40,421 nt of DNA, taken from positions 1 through 40,421 of the forward strand of contig SVGI01000010.1 in the NCBI GenBank assembly GCA_015056385.1, in the 5' to 3' direction. Made by a program: the position numbers and the translations under genes. The notes under the pieces were generated by a model, which made no database searches, had not been told where the DNA came from, and saw only the letters and a program-made list of their open reading frames with translations. The DNA comes from Clostridiales bacterium (lineage in GTDB: Bacteria; Bacillota; Clostridia; HGM11327). The number at the start of each line of letters is the position of its first letter. The stretch's first letter is position 1. Below, in pieces: positions 16,447 through 25,324 of the stretch.

Positions 16447-17442
16447 ATGCAGGATAAAGAAAACACAAGCTTTATTGAGGTTGAATACAATATAATTCCC
16501 GCCCTTTTCGGTAAGCTTGACGAAAACGTAACGGTTATCGAGGAGCATATTCCCGTAAGGATAACCCAAAACGATACCAGCCTTGAGATAATGGGCAACG
16601 AAAAGGACAGAGAAAAGGCAACAAGGGTAATAAACAACCTTATCCAGCTTATTAGCAAGGGTGAATATATAGACAGAGGCAGAGTGCTTTACGTTATACA
16701 CATGCTTGACGACGACGATACGCAAAGCATGGAGAAAATAATTTCAACTGCTATCTGTGTAAATTTCAAGGGCGTGCCCATACGCTGTAAAACAGCAGGA
16801 CAAAAGCGATACGTTGATGCTATGAAGAAAAACGACATTGTTTTCGGCATAGGCCCTGCCGGTACAGGTAAAACCTATCTTGCTATGGCGCAGGCGGTAA
16901 GCGCCTTTAAGAATAAGGAGATTGAGCGTATAATCCTTACAAGACCCGCCGTAGAGGCAGGTGAAAAGCTTGGATTTTTGCCCGGCGACCTTAAAATGAA
17001 GGTAGACCCCTATCTTCGCCCGCTTTACGACGCATTAAACGACCTTTTGGGCTTTGAAACATACACAAAGCTTATTGAAAAGGAGGTTATTGAAATAGCA
17101 CCTCTGGCATATATGAGAGGCCGTACACTCAACAACGCCTATATAATCCTTGACGAGGCTCAAAACACTACCCGTGAGCAGATGAAGATGTTGCTTACAA
17201 GAATAGGTACAAATTCAAGGGCCGTAATAAACGGCGATATTACTCAGCTTGACCTGCCTGACGGCAAACAATCAGGCCTTATAGACGCATCCTACGTATT
17301 AAAGGGGATTGATGGTATTGAATTTGTTTATCTTAACGCCTCCGACGTCGTAAGGCACGAGCTTGTAATGAAAATTATAAAAGCATATGACGTTGCCCAA
17401 AAGAAAAACGAGGAAAGACGGCTTAAGGATAAGGATAAATAA
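16447..17442 (+). CDS. phoH: PhoH family ATPase
   Basis: A 331-aa P-loop ATPase of the PhoH/YbeZ type. The N-terminal region of about 100 residues is followed by GIGPAGTGKTYLAMA (Walker A at 136-143), RPAVEAGEKLGFLPGDL near 175, and Walker B in YIILDEAQNTT near 232-242. The family is linked to RNA metabolism and ribosome maturation, often through the neighbouring endoribonuclease YbeY. Here ybeY does not follow; the gene ends at a convergent terminator shared with clcA. The SD is weak (AAAGG, 11 nt before ATG). Confidence 0.95.
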   Translation: MQDKENTSFIEVEYNIIPALFGKLDENVTVIEEHIPVRITQNDTSLEIMGNEKDREKATRVINNLIQLISKGEYIDRGRVLYVIHMLDDDDTQSMEKIISTAICVNFKGVPIRCKTAGQKRYVDAMKKNDIVFGIGPAGTGKTYLAMAQAVSAFKNKEIERIILTRPAVEAGEKLGFLPGDLKMKVDPYLRPLYDALNDLLGFETYTKLIEKEVIEIAPLAYMRGRTLNNAYIILDEAQNTTREQMKMLLTRIGTNSRAVINGDITQLDLPDGKQSGLIDASYVLKGIDGIEFVYLNASDVVRHELVMKIIKAYDVAQKKNEERRLKDKDK

Positions 17443-17452
17443 AAAAAAGCAA

Positions 17453-17485
17453 AAGCCTCCGTACACAGGTACGGAGGCTTGTTTT
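17453..17485. terminator. Bidirectional terminator between phoH and the CLC gene
   Basis: A perfect 12-bp stem AAGCCTCCGTAC / GTACGGAGGCTT has a 4-nt loop. It is flanked by GTTTT on the plus strand and a long T-rich run on the minus strand, so it serves both convergent genes. Confidence 0.9.
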
Positions 17486-17493
17486 ATATCTGT

Positions 17494-19077
17494 TTACCGT
17501 TCATCACTTACTTCAACAAATTTACTATCTATATCCTGCTCACCCAAAAGAGATATAAGCACAGATTTGGTATGATCGGGGTCATAGGTTGAAATACGCA
17601 TATTTACCGTATCTCCACTGTGCATTTTGTTATCCCTTACACCGGATTTATGGTTAACAGACAATATAAAGCATCCTGCCGGCCACAAGACATCTCTTAT
17701 CTCCTTGCCGATAACAAATGCGCCGTCCTTTACATCAAGACTGACCTCAAACACCGTATTTTTCCCTGTGCCGTGATATTCCGTATGCTTTGTTTCTATA
17801 ACGAGATCATTCATAGAGCTTACAGAAAAGAATTCCGTTAGAATATACGCAAGGCCAACGCCCGTGATAATATACGGTATATTCGCAAATCCGCCAAATA
17901 CCTCAATGGCAAATATTACGGCTGTTACGGGGGTTTTATACACTGCACCCAGGCACGAGGCTATACCGATTACCACCACGGGAAGATACAAGGCATTTTC
18001 CATAAATCCAAAATATATAAGCAGCTTTGCACACAAAGCACCCATTATCGCGCCCCAAACTATGATAGGAATAAACAGGCCCCCCGTTATTCCCGCATTA
18101 TTTGAAAAAAGGGCCAATACACATCTTAAAAGCAGTAATACAACCAAAAGCCTCCAGGAAACGCTGTTTGAAAATATTTTTTCAATCAGCGTATGGCCCG
18201 TATATATACTTTCATTCCATATAAGGCCGCATATAACAACCATAAGGAATATTCCGGATATTTTTATCCAGAACGGTATAATCCGAATTTTCTTCCATAC
18301 ACAGCGAAGAAGCTTGTAAAGCCAAAAAACGCCTATTGAAAACAGGCCTGTTACAGCTCCGACTGCAACAGGAATCCATATCTGCTTTAATGACATAGTA
18401 TAAAGGGCAGGAATATCGAACAGCACAAGGCTTATACCTGTGAGCCTTGAAAGAAGACCTGATGTAAAATATCCCGTTACCGCGCCTACAACAGCCGTCA
18501 TAACTATCGTAGGAGAAAATCTTCTGTGTGCCTCCTCCAAGGCAAAAAACACCCCTGAAAACGGAGCCGCCGTAGCTACGGCAAAGCCTGCCGTTGCGCC
18601 GCTTGTCATTATATATCTGTCCAGGGCGGTATTTTTTTTACCGAATACGGCTACAACGCTTTTACCCACGGCAGCACCTATCTGCACGCTGGGACCCTCA
18701 CTGCCTAAGGGTACGCCTACAAAATACGTAACCATTGATGAAAAGAAGGTGCCCAGTAAAGCCCTTAGCCACTTAAACGTAATAAGCCCGCGAAGCGCTG
18801 CCACTGCAACAGGTATGCCTCCACCCTTCGACTCAGGCACATACGTAAGAACAAATGAAATTACAGCTCCCAGAAGCACTGCCCCTGCAATCACGGCGCA
18901 CAGCCAGACATATGAGCTTCTTGCCAGTGCGTATATATCGGCAGAAAGCGCTATTACCTTTGCGGCGGTTACCCTAAACGCAAATACCCATAGCCCTGTA
19001 AAAGCACCTGTTATTGCCGGTAAAACCAAATATGCTTTTGTAAAATTCCGTATATGAGTAATATTATCCTTAAGCAT
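17494..19077 (-). CDS. CLC-family anion channel or H+/anion antiporter with C-terminal TrkA-C domain
   Basis: A 527-aa polytopic membrane protein with about ten or more hydrophobic helices, then a soluble RCK_C/TrkA-C-like regulatory domain in roughly the last 90 residues. CLC landmarks are GSEGPSVQIGA (gating glutamate) at about 123-133, GGLFIPIIVWG (GxFxP) near 333, and EE in FFALEEAHRR, matching the internal proton glutamate of exchangers. The usual anion-site motif GSGIP is GGGIP here, and the second anion-coordinating Tyr region reads FAN, so selectivity may differ from chloride. The SD is GAGGTG. It starts 19 nt after birA and is probably co-transcribed with it. Confidence 0.92.
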   Translation of the reverse strand: MLKDNITHIRNFTKAYLVLPAITGAFTGLWVFAFRVTAAKVIALSADIYALARSSYVWLCAVIAGAVLLGAVISFVLTYVPESKGGGIPVAVAALRGLITFKWLRALLGTFFSSMVTYFVGVPLGSEGPSVQIGAAVGKSVVAVFGKKNTALDRYIMTSGATAGFAVATAAPFSGVFFALEEAHRRFSPTIVMTAVVGAVTGYFTSGLLSRLTGISLVLFDIPALYTMSLKQIWIPVAVGAVTGLFSIGVFWLYKLLRCVWKKIRIIPFWIKISGIFLMVVICGLIWNESIYTGHTLIEKIFSNSVSWRLLVVLLLLRCVLALFSNNAGITGGLFIPIIVWGAIMGALCAKLLIYFGFMENALYLPVVVIGIASCLGAVYKTPVTAVIFAIEVFGGFANIPYIITGVGLAYILTEFFSVSSMNDLVIETKHTEYHGTGKNTVFEVSLDVKDGAFVIGKEIRDVLWPAGCFILSVNHKSGVRDNKMHSGDTVNMRISTYDPDHTKSVLISLLGEQDIDSKFVEVSDER

Positions 19078-19096
19078 AATCCTTACACCTCACCAC

Positions 19097-19909
19097 CTAT
19101 ACATACAAATCCTGTGCCCTGATGCTTATTTCACCGGATGCAATTTCATCAATACCTGAATTATCCGTTTCCAAAAGTAATGAATAGGCATCTGTTATAC
19201 CCGCAACTCTCGCACAGGTAAGTCCGCCGTTTTTGCTGTAGCTTACCCTTTTACCCATTACAACGCTCCGCCTTACGTATTCACTGTGATTGTTGAACAA
19301 CGCCTCACCTTGGCAATATTTGCGTATATTATGTATTATTTCACATATAAAATGTATAAACTTAACTCTGTCCGCAGAGGAATCACTTAAACACCCTGCA
19401 ATATCCTTTATTTCATCGGGGAAGCCGCCCTCGGGCGTGAAAACGTTTACACCAATTCCCACAACCACATATCTCGGCTTGTTTTCAAGAGGGTCGATAG
19501 AGGCTTCTGTTAATATTCCGCACACTTTTTTTCCGCGATAAATAATATCGTTCACCCATTTTATACCTACGGCTATGCCGAACACCTTTTCTATTGCCTG
19601 TGATACCGCAACGGCAACGGAGGGTGTAATATACGTTAGCTGTGTATTCAGGATATCAGGGCGCAGAAGCACACTCATATACAGCCCGCATTCCGGGGAA
19701 TAAAAGCTTCTTGAAAGCCTACCCTTGCCCTTTGTCTGACGTTTGGCTATAACAACAGTAAAATTATTGAATTCCTCGCCCTTAGCCATCAGATACGAGT
19801 TGGTTGATTCCAGCTCATCAAAAACTATAACGTCCCCGGGCTTATCCCCTTCATACACGGCATTAAATATATCCTCACTCGTAAGAGGAATCCTGTACTC
19901 TTCTTCCAT
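19097..19909 (-). CDS. birA: Biotin--[acetyl-CoA-carboxylase] ligase, monofunctional
   Basis: A 270-aa enzyme that makes biotinyl-AMP and transfers biotin to carrier proteins. Core motifs are ELESTNSYL near 34-42, the biotin/ATP loop TKGKGRLSRSFYSP near 62-76 (GRGRRGR-like), GIKWVNDI at about 115-122 and KVCGILTEA. The C-terminal SH3-like domain is present. The N-terminal winged-helix domain of bifunctional BirA is missing: only about 30 residues precede the catalytic core, so it should not repress transcription. The ATG at 19909 is preferred over a GTG three codons earlier because AGGTGA lies 5 nt ahead. It is followed by the CLC gene and divergent from typA. Confidence 0.93.
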   Translation of the reverse strand: MEEEYRIPLTSEDIFNAVYEGDKPGDVIVFDELESTNSYLMAKGEEFNNFTVVIAKRQTKGKGRLSRSFYSPECGLYMSVLLRPDILNTQLTYITPSVAVAVSQAIEKVFGIAVGIKWVNDIIYRGKKVCGILTEASIDPLENKPRYVVVGIGVNVFTPEGGFPDEIKDIAGCLSDSSADRVKFIHFICEIIHNIRKYCQGEALFNNHSEYVRRSVVMGKRVSYSKNGGLTCARVAGITDAYSLLLETDNSGIDEIASGEISIRAQDLYV

Positions 19910-19933
19910 CAATATCACCTAATATACTTTGCG

Positions 19934-19973
19934 TTGTGTTATGCTCCTGTAATTCGGTTACAGTATAACACAA
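19934..19973. repeat. 40-bp interrupted palindrome between birA and typA
   Basis: Outer arms TTGTGTTAT and ATAACACAA (9 bp, perfect) enclose inner arms CTGTAA and TTACAG around TTCGG. The short spacers on the two sides differ (4 and 1 nt). It sits between two divergent genes, 25 bp from birA and about 55 bp before the typA -35 box, so it is placed like an operator. It is not a terminator, because both genes point away from it. Confidence 0.55.
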
Positions 19974-20027
19974 TTCCACATTAAATGAAATATAATACCA
20001 AATTTTACAGTTATGTCATAAAATAAA

Positions 20028-20056
20028 TTGACACTTATATATAAAAATGATATAAT
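20028..20056 (+). promoter_or_regulatory. Consensus sigma-A promoter of typA
   Basis: TTGACA (20028-20033), 17 bp, TATAAT (20051-20056), a full consensus match. The leader to the TTG start codon is about 75 nt. Confidence 0.9.
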
Positions 20057-20137
20057 AAATCGGTTTTGGATTTCAATGTCCGCAACCGTATAAAAACACA
20101 AATTCTTCGGCATAAACGCCGCATAAGGAGATATATT

Positions 20138-21961
20138 TTGGTAAGAACAGATCTTCGTAACGTAGCAATTATTGCACACGTTGACCACGGTAAAACCACT
20201 CTCGTTGACGGTCTTCTCCATCAGGGAGGTATTTTCAGAGATAATCAGGCAGTAAGTGATCGTGTTATGGACAGCAACGATCTTGAAAGAGAGCGCGGTA
20301 TAACTATACTTGCAAAAAACACTGCAGTTAACTACAAGGGAACTAAAATCAACATTATCGACACTCCCGGCCACGCAGATTTTGGCGGCGAGGTAGAGCG
20401 TGTTCTTAAAATGGTAAACGGCGTTCTCCTTCTTGTAGATGCTTTTGAGGGACCTATGCCCCAGACACGCTTTGTTCTTGAAAAAGCACTTTCCCTCGGG
20501 CATAAAATTATTATCGTTGTAAACAAGGTTGACCGCCCCGATGCAAGAGTTCAGGAGGTTGTTGACGAGATTCTTGAGCTTTTTATGGACCTCAACGCAA
20601 CTGATGAGCAGCTTGACAGCCCCGTAGTATACTGTTCTGCAAGAGCAGGTATTTCCTCCCGCGATCCGGAAAATATGGAGGACAACCTTATCCCTCTCTT
20701 TGAAACTATTATAAGCCATATTGACCCGCCCTCCGGCAACGAGGACGAGCCTCTTCAGGTTCTCGTATCATCAATAGACTACAACGAATACGTGGGTCGT
20801 ATTGCTATCGGTAAAATTGAGCGCGGTAAAATTGAAGCCAATACAGACGTTATGGTTTGCGATTGGAACCAATCCAAGACTCCCTATAAGAGTAAAATCA
20901 TCAACATATACCAGTTTGAGGGCCTCAAGAGATCACCCGTTACACAGGCAACCGTAGGCGACGTTATATGCTTTTCAGGTATTGAAAACATTACCATCGG
21001 CGAAACTGTATGCTCACCCCTTGACGTTACTCCTCTTCCCTTCGTAAAAATAAGCGAACCTACTGTTGAAATGACATTCTCTGTTAACGACAGCCCCTTT
21101 GCAGGCCGCGAGGGTAAGTTTGTAACCTCACGCCAGCTTCGTGAGCGCCTTTTCAGAGAGCTTCTTAAGGACGTTTCTCTTAGGGTTTACGAAACAGATT
21201 CAACAGATAACTTCAGAGTTCTCGGCAGAGGTGAAATGCACCTTTCAATACTTATTGAAACGATGCGCCGTGAGGGATACGAATTCCAGGTTTCTTCACC
21301 TAAGGTTCTTTACAAGACCATTAACGACACGCTTTGTGAGCCTATTGAATCTCTCGTTGTAGACGTTCCCGAGGAAAGCGTTGGTATAATAATGCAAAAA
21401 ATCGGCGCCAGAAAGGGTGAATTCGTTAATATGACACCTGTTGGCTCACGTATGCGTCTTGAATTCCACGTTCCCTCCAGAGGTCTTTTCGGTTACAGAG
21501 GCGAATTTATGACAGATACACGAGGCGAGGGCATCCTCAGCACGGTATTCTTTGAGTACGAGCCTTACAAGGGCGAGCTTCCCACACGTGCAACAGGCTC
21601 TCTTATCGCATTTGAAAGCGGTGAATCCGTAACCTACGGCTTGTTCAACGCCCAGGAGCGCGGTGAGCTTTTCATCGAGGCGGGCATTCCCGTTTACGAG
21701 GGCATGGTAGTAGGCGAATCACCCAAGAACATAGATATAGCAGTTAACGTATGTAAAAAGAAGCATGCAACCAACATGCGCGCATCAGGTACAGACGAGG
21801 CATTACGCCTTGTGCCTCCCAAGAAGATGTCTCTTGAAAAATCCATCGAGTTTATAAAAGAGGACGAGCTTCTTGAGATAACTCCCCTTAACATACGAAT
21901 CAGAAAGAAAATACTTAACAATTCACTTCGCCTGAAGGCGGCAAGTAAGGTCGGCGAATAA
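20138..21961 (+). CDS. typA: Translational GTPase TypA/BipA
   Basis: A 607-aa ribosome-binding GTPase related to EF-G, involved in ribosome assembly and stress growth. G motifs are [14 protein letters not shown] (G1) near 12-25, RGITI (G2), [15 protein letters not shown] (G3) near 76 and NKVD (G4) near 130. Domain II, the EF-G-like domains and the BipA-specific C-terminus follow (GRGELHLSIL-like [28 protein letters not shown]). The start is a TTG at 20138 with AAGGAG 7 nt ahead. An ATG 24 codons upstream would add an unrelated basic extension and has no SD. Codon use is strongly biased, consistent with high expression, and a consensus promoter precedes it. Confidence 0.95.
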   Translation: MVRTDLRNVAIIAHVDHGKTTLVDGLLHQGGIFRDNQAVSDRVMDSNDLERERGITILAKNTAVNYKGTKINIIDTPGHADFGGEVERVLKMVNGVLLLVDAFEGPMPQTRFVLEKALSLGHKIIIVVNKVDRPDARVQEVVDEILELFMDLNATDEQLDSPVVYCSARAGISSRDPENMEDNLIPLFETIISHIDPPSGNEDEPLQVLVSSIDYNEYVGRIAIGKIERGKIEANTDVMVCDWNQSKTPYKSKIINIYQFEGLKRSPVTQATVGDVICFSGIENITIGETVCSPLDVTPLPFVKISEPTVEMTFSVNDSPFAGREGKFVTSRQLRERLFRELLKDVSLRVYETDSTDNFRVLGRGEMHLSILIETMRREGYEFQVSSPKVLYKTINDTLCEPIESLVVDVPEESVGIIMQKIGARKGEFVNMTPVGSRMRLEFHVPSRGLFGYRGEFMTDTRGEGILSTVFFEYEPYKGELPTRATGSLIAFESGESVTYGLFNAQERGELFIEAGIPVYEGMVVGESPKNIDIAVNVCKKKHATNMRASGTDEALRLVPPKKMSLEKSIEFIKEDELLEITPLNIRIRKKILNNSLRLKAASKVGE

Positions 21962-21977
21962 GCCGATCTTATTTTTT
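21946..21977 (+). terminator. typA terminator overlapping its stop codon
   Basis: TAAGGTCGGC and GCCGATCTTA (one G-U pair) form a 10-bp stem followed by six T residues. The 6-nt loop GAATAA contains the TypA stop codon, so the 5' half of the hairpin is coding. Confidence 0.85.
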
Positions 21978-21987
21978 AAGAGAATAC

Positions 21988-22016
21988 TTTATTTTCTCCA
22001 CCAAGTAATATATAAT
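21988..22016 (+). promoter_or_regulatory. Probable promoter of mnmE
   Basis: A perfect TATAAT (22011-22016) with a poor -35 (TTTATT, 21988-21993) at 17 bp lies 30 bp before mnmE. A promoter is expected here because typA ends in a strong terminator. Confidence 0.45.
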
Positions 22017-22045
22017 CATTTGTATAACCTCATAAGGACGTATTT

Positions 22046-23398
22046 ATGGAACAAAGGACAATAGCCGCACTGGCTACACCTCAGGGAACGGCAGGCATAC
22101 ACGTTATCCGCATAAGCGGTGATGATGCGCACAATGTAATAAAGCAGTGTTTTTCATCACCGAATAAGAGCGACATAAATTTTGAGCACGGATATATGCA
22201 GTACGGATATATCAAGGCTCCTAACGGAGAAATTCTTGATGAGGGCTATGCCGTATGCTTTAAGGCGCCCAGATCCTACACAGGCGAGGACGTATGCGAA
22301 ATACAGTGCCACGGCTCATTATTCAACGCAAGCCGCATATTGGATATGCTTTATTCCATGGGAGTACGCCCTGCAGAGCCCGGAGAATTCACAAAGCGCG
22401 CATTTCTTAACGGAAGAATAGACCTTGTAAAGGCTGAATCCGTTATGGACATTATTTCCTCAGATTCAACTGCCGCTGTAAAAAACTCCATGGAGCATCT
22501 TTCAGGTACGTTATCCAGAAAAAACGACGAGGTAAAGGATAGCATAGTTTACGCCCTTGCCAACATAAATGCAGATATAGATTTCCCCGATGAGGATACT
22601 GAATACGCAGACAGAAGGGAAATAATAGGCGCAATAGACAATGCCTACGGCATTATAACGGAGCTTTGCAAAACAGCCTCTACAGGCAGAATGATAAAGG
22701 ACGGCGTAAGAGTTGCTATCTGCGGCGCGCCTAACGTAGGAAAATCCACCCTTCTGAATTGCCTTACGCAAAGCGACAGAGCCATTGTTACAGATATCCC
22801 CGGTACTACCCGTGATATACTTGAGGAATGTATATACGTCAACGGCATAAAGGTACGCCTTTTTGATACTGCAGGTATAAGAGATACAGAGGATTCAATA
22901 GAACAGATAGGTATTGAGCGCACAGTAAAGCTTTTGGAAAATGCAGACCTTGCCCTGATTATTCTGGACGGTACAAGAGAGCTTTCCAAAAGCGATATGG
23001 AGCTTTTAAGCAAAACCGAAAATATAAACCGCATTGTTGCAGTAAACAAATCCGATGAGGGCGTTTTATATGTGCCTCAATGCGAGCATCTTGTAATTTC
23101 CGCCGCTACAAGCCAGGGAATAAACGCTCTTAAGGATGCAATTTATGAAAAATGCCTTGGCTCAAGCTCCGCAGGCGAGGGTGTGTACGTTACAAACGCA
23201 AGGCACATTGCTCTTTACAACGATTGCATTAAAGGGCTTGAAAGGGCAAAGGAGGACCTTCTGGATTCATCTCTTCCCGTGGACCTTGCCGCAACGTGGC
23301 TTAACGATGCTTATATTGCCATTAAAGAGCTTACAGGTGAGGAAATAGATAACGAAATAATCGACAGAATCTTTGCTCAGTTCTGTTTAGGTAAATAA
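22046..23398 (+). CDS. mnmE: tRNA uridine-5-carboxymethylaminomethyl(34) synthesis GTPase
   Basis: A 450-aa GTPase that, with MnmG, installs the cmnm5 group on wobble U34 of certain tRNAs. The N-terminal formyl-THF-binding domain starts TIAALATPQGTAGIHVIRISG. A helical domain is split around the G domain (GAPNVGKSTLLN near 227-238, TDIPGTTRD, FDTAGIRDTED, NKSD). The C-terminus ends FCLGK, preserving the functional Cys. The SD is AAGGACG. mnmG follows 9 nt later. Confidence 0.97.
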   Translation: MEQRTIAALATPQGTAGIHVIRISGDDAHNVIKQCFSSPNKSDINFEHGYMQYGYIKAPNGEILDEGYAVCFKAPRSYTGEDVCEIQCHGSLFNASRILDMLYSMGVRPAEPGEFTKRAFLNGRIDLVKAESVMDIISSDSTAAVKNSMEHLSGTLSRKNDEVKDSIVYALANINADIDFPDEDTEYADRREIIGAIDNAYGIITELCKTASTGRMIKDGVRVAICGAPNVGKSTLLNCLTQSDRAIVTDIPGTTRDILEECIYVNGIKVRLFDTAGIRDTEDSIEQIGIERTVKLLENADLALIILDGTRELSKSDMELLSKTENINRIVAVNKSDEGVLYVPQCEHLVISAATSQGINALKDAIYEKCLGSSSAGEGVYVTNARHIALYNDCIKGLERAKEDLLDSSLPVDLAATWLNDAYIAIKELTGEEIDNEIIDRIFAQFCLGK

Positions 23399-23407
23399 GG
23401 ATTATTT

Positions 23408-25324
23408 ATGGTAGGTACAGTAATTAAAGAATACGACGTTTGCGTTATAGGCGGTGGCCATGCAGGCTGTGAAGCCGCTCTTGCCTGTGCAAGAATGGGG
23501 CTTTCCACTGCCGTTTTCGCCCTTAATCTGGATACGATAGCGTTTATGGCCTGTAACCCCTCAATAGGAGGCACCTCCAAGGGGCACCTTGTACGTGAAA
23601 TAGATGCGTTGGGCGGAGAAATGGGAATCAACGCAGATAAGGCATCTATTCAGGTACGTATGCTCAACGTTTCAAAGGGGCCTGCAGTACATTCATTGAG
23701 AGCCCAGGCAGATAAGCAGCTCTACCAGAACTCAATGAAAATGACCCTTGAATGTACCGACAACCTTGATATAATCCAGGGAGACGTTATAAGAATCCAC
23801 GAAAAAAATACACGTGTTTGTGCAGTTGAGCTTGCAGACGGTGAAATATTCCCCTGCCGCGCCGCTATTGTTGCAAGCGGTGTATATCTTCGTTCAAACG
23901 TTATTATGGGCGAATATTCACGTGAAAGCGGCCCCAACGGCTTTCAGACCTCAACAGGACTTTCCCTTTCCCTTGAGGAGCTCGGCTTTGAATTAAGGCG
24001 CTTCAAAACGGGTACCCCTGCCAGAATAAACAGGCGTACAATAGACTTTTCAAAAACGGAAAAGCAGCCCGGAGATACCACTCTTCCGCCCTTTTCATTT
24101 ATGAATTCAACTGTTCTCCAGGATCAGGATGATTGCTATCTTACGTATACAAACGAAAAAACTCACGAGATAATACGTAATAACATACACCGCTCTCCCC
24201 TTTACTCCGGAATTATAAAGGGAACGGGCCCGAGATATTGCCCCTCCATAGAGGACAAGGTAATGCGCTTCCCGGAGCGTACGGCACACCAGCTTTTTCT
24301 TGAGCCCGAGGGAAGATATACAAACGAGATATACGTTCAGGGAATGTCCTCCAGCCTTCCCGTAGACGTACAGAGAGAAATCTACCACTCTGTAAAGGGG
24401 CTTGAAAATGCCCATATAATGCGCTACGCATACGCAATAGAATATGACTGCATCGACCCGCAGACGTTAACCCTTTCACTTCAGAGCAAATCTGTTGGAG
24501 GACTTTTCTTTGCAGGGCAGATAAACGGCAGCTCCGGATACGAGGAGGCCGCGGCGCAGGGTATTATTGCAGGTATAAACGCCACGCTTTACGTAAAAGG
24601 AAACGAGCCCTTTACCATTGCAAGGGATGAGGGATATATAGGCGTGCTTATTGACGACCTTGTAACAAAGGGAACAAACGAGCCTTACAGAATGATGACG
24701 TCCCGCTCTGAATACCGCCTTCTTTTAAGGCAGGATAATGCAGATGCAAGGCTTACCGAAAAAGGGCGTAGCGTAGGGCTTGTATGTAACCGCCGCTTTG
24801 ATTCCTATATGAAAAAGTACGAGAGAATCAACAGCGAAAAAAACAAGCTTCAAAGCACCGTAATACACCCCACAAGCACAGTACAGCATTTTTTTATTGA
24901 AAAAAATATGCCGGTGCCTCGCAAGGCAGAGCCTATGAGCGACCTTTTGAAGAGAGATGAAATAGACCTTGCGTTGCTTGATGAAATAGGTAAATGCGAG
25001 TACGGTGATGCATACACACCCTGTAAGCTTACTCTACCCATAGAGCGTTCAACTCTTGAAACAGATATTAAATACGAGGGGTACATCGTACGCCAGAAAA
25101 AGCAGGCGCAGCATTACCTCCAGCTTGAGGGCACGAAAATACCCGAGGATATAAGCTATGACGATATACGCAACCTCCGCATAGAGGCAAGGCAGAAATT
25201 AAGTAAAATACGCCCTGTATCCATAGGTCAGGCATCCAGAATATCAGGTGTTTCACCTGCCGATATATCTGTTTTGACAATATACATAGAGCACCAGCGA
25301 AGAACCAAGGAAGAAACAAAATGA
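23408..25324 (+). CDS. mnmG: tRNA uridine-5-carboxymethylaminomethyl(34) synthesis FAD protein
   Basis: A 638-aa FAD/NADH protein, the partner of MnmE. The dinucleotide-binding fold is near the start (VIGGGHAGCEAALA), with GCxPSIGG-like CNPSIGGTSKGHLVREIDALGG near 50-71, GYEEAAAQG near 378 and SRSEYRLLLRQDNADARLT near 430-448. The C-terminal helical domain contacts MnmE and tRNA. Length is normal. Its last four bases overlap the rsmG start (ATGA), giving a coupled mnmE-mnmG-rsmG operon. Confidence 0.97.
   Translation: MVGTVIKEYDVCVIGGGHAGCEAALACARMGLSTAVFALNLDTIAFMACNPSIGGTSKGHLVREIDALGGEMGINADKASIQVRMLNVSKGPAVHSLRAQADKQLYQNSMKMTLECTDNLDIIQGDVIRIHEKNTRVCAVELADGEIFPCRAAIVASGVYLRSNVIMGEYSRESGPNGFQTSTGLSLSLEELGFELRRFKTGTPARINRRTIDFSKTEKQPGDTTLPPFSFMNSTVLQDQDDCYLTYTNEKTHEIIRNNIHRSPLYSGIIKGTGPRYCPSIEDKVMRFPERTAHQLFLEPEGRYTNEIYVQGMSSSLPVDVQREIYHSVKGLENAHIMRYAYAIEYDCIDPQTLTLSLQSKSVGGLFFAGQINGSSGYEEAAAQGIIAGINATLYVKGNEPFTIARDEGYIGVLIDDLVTKGTNEPYRMMTSRSEYRLLLRQDNADARLTEKGRSVGLVCNRRFDSYMKKYERINSEKNKLQSTVIHPTSTVQHFFIEKNMPVPRKAEPMSDLLKRDEIDLALLDEIGKCEYGDAYTPCKLTLPIERSTLETDIKYEGYIVRQKKQAQHYLQLEGTKIPEDISYDDIRNLRIEARQKLSKIRPVSIGQASRISGVSPADISVLTIYIEHQRRTKEETK

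Noticed and set aside
20066-20137. ATG-initiated 24-codon extension of typA.
   Set aside because: It has no SD, overlaps the promoter's transcription start area, and gives a basic leader not found in TypA; TTG 20138 has AAGGAG.
23914-23929. parS-like TCACGTGA core inside mnmG.
   Set aside because: Only about 11 of 16 positions match the parS consensus; the outer bases fit ordinary codons (Tyr-Ser-Arg-Glu-Ser).
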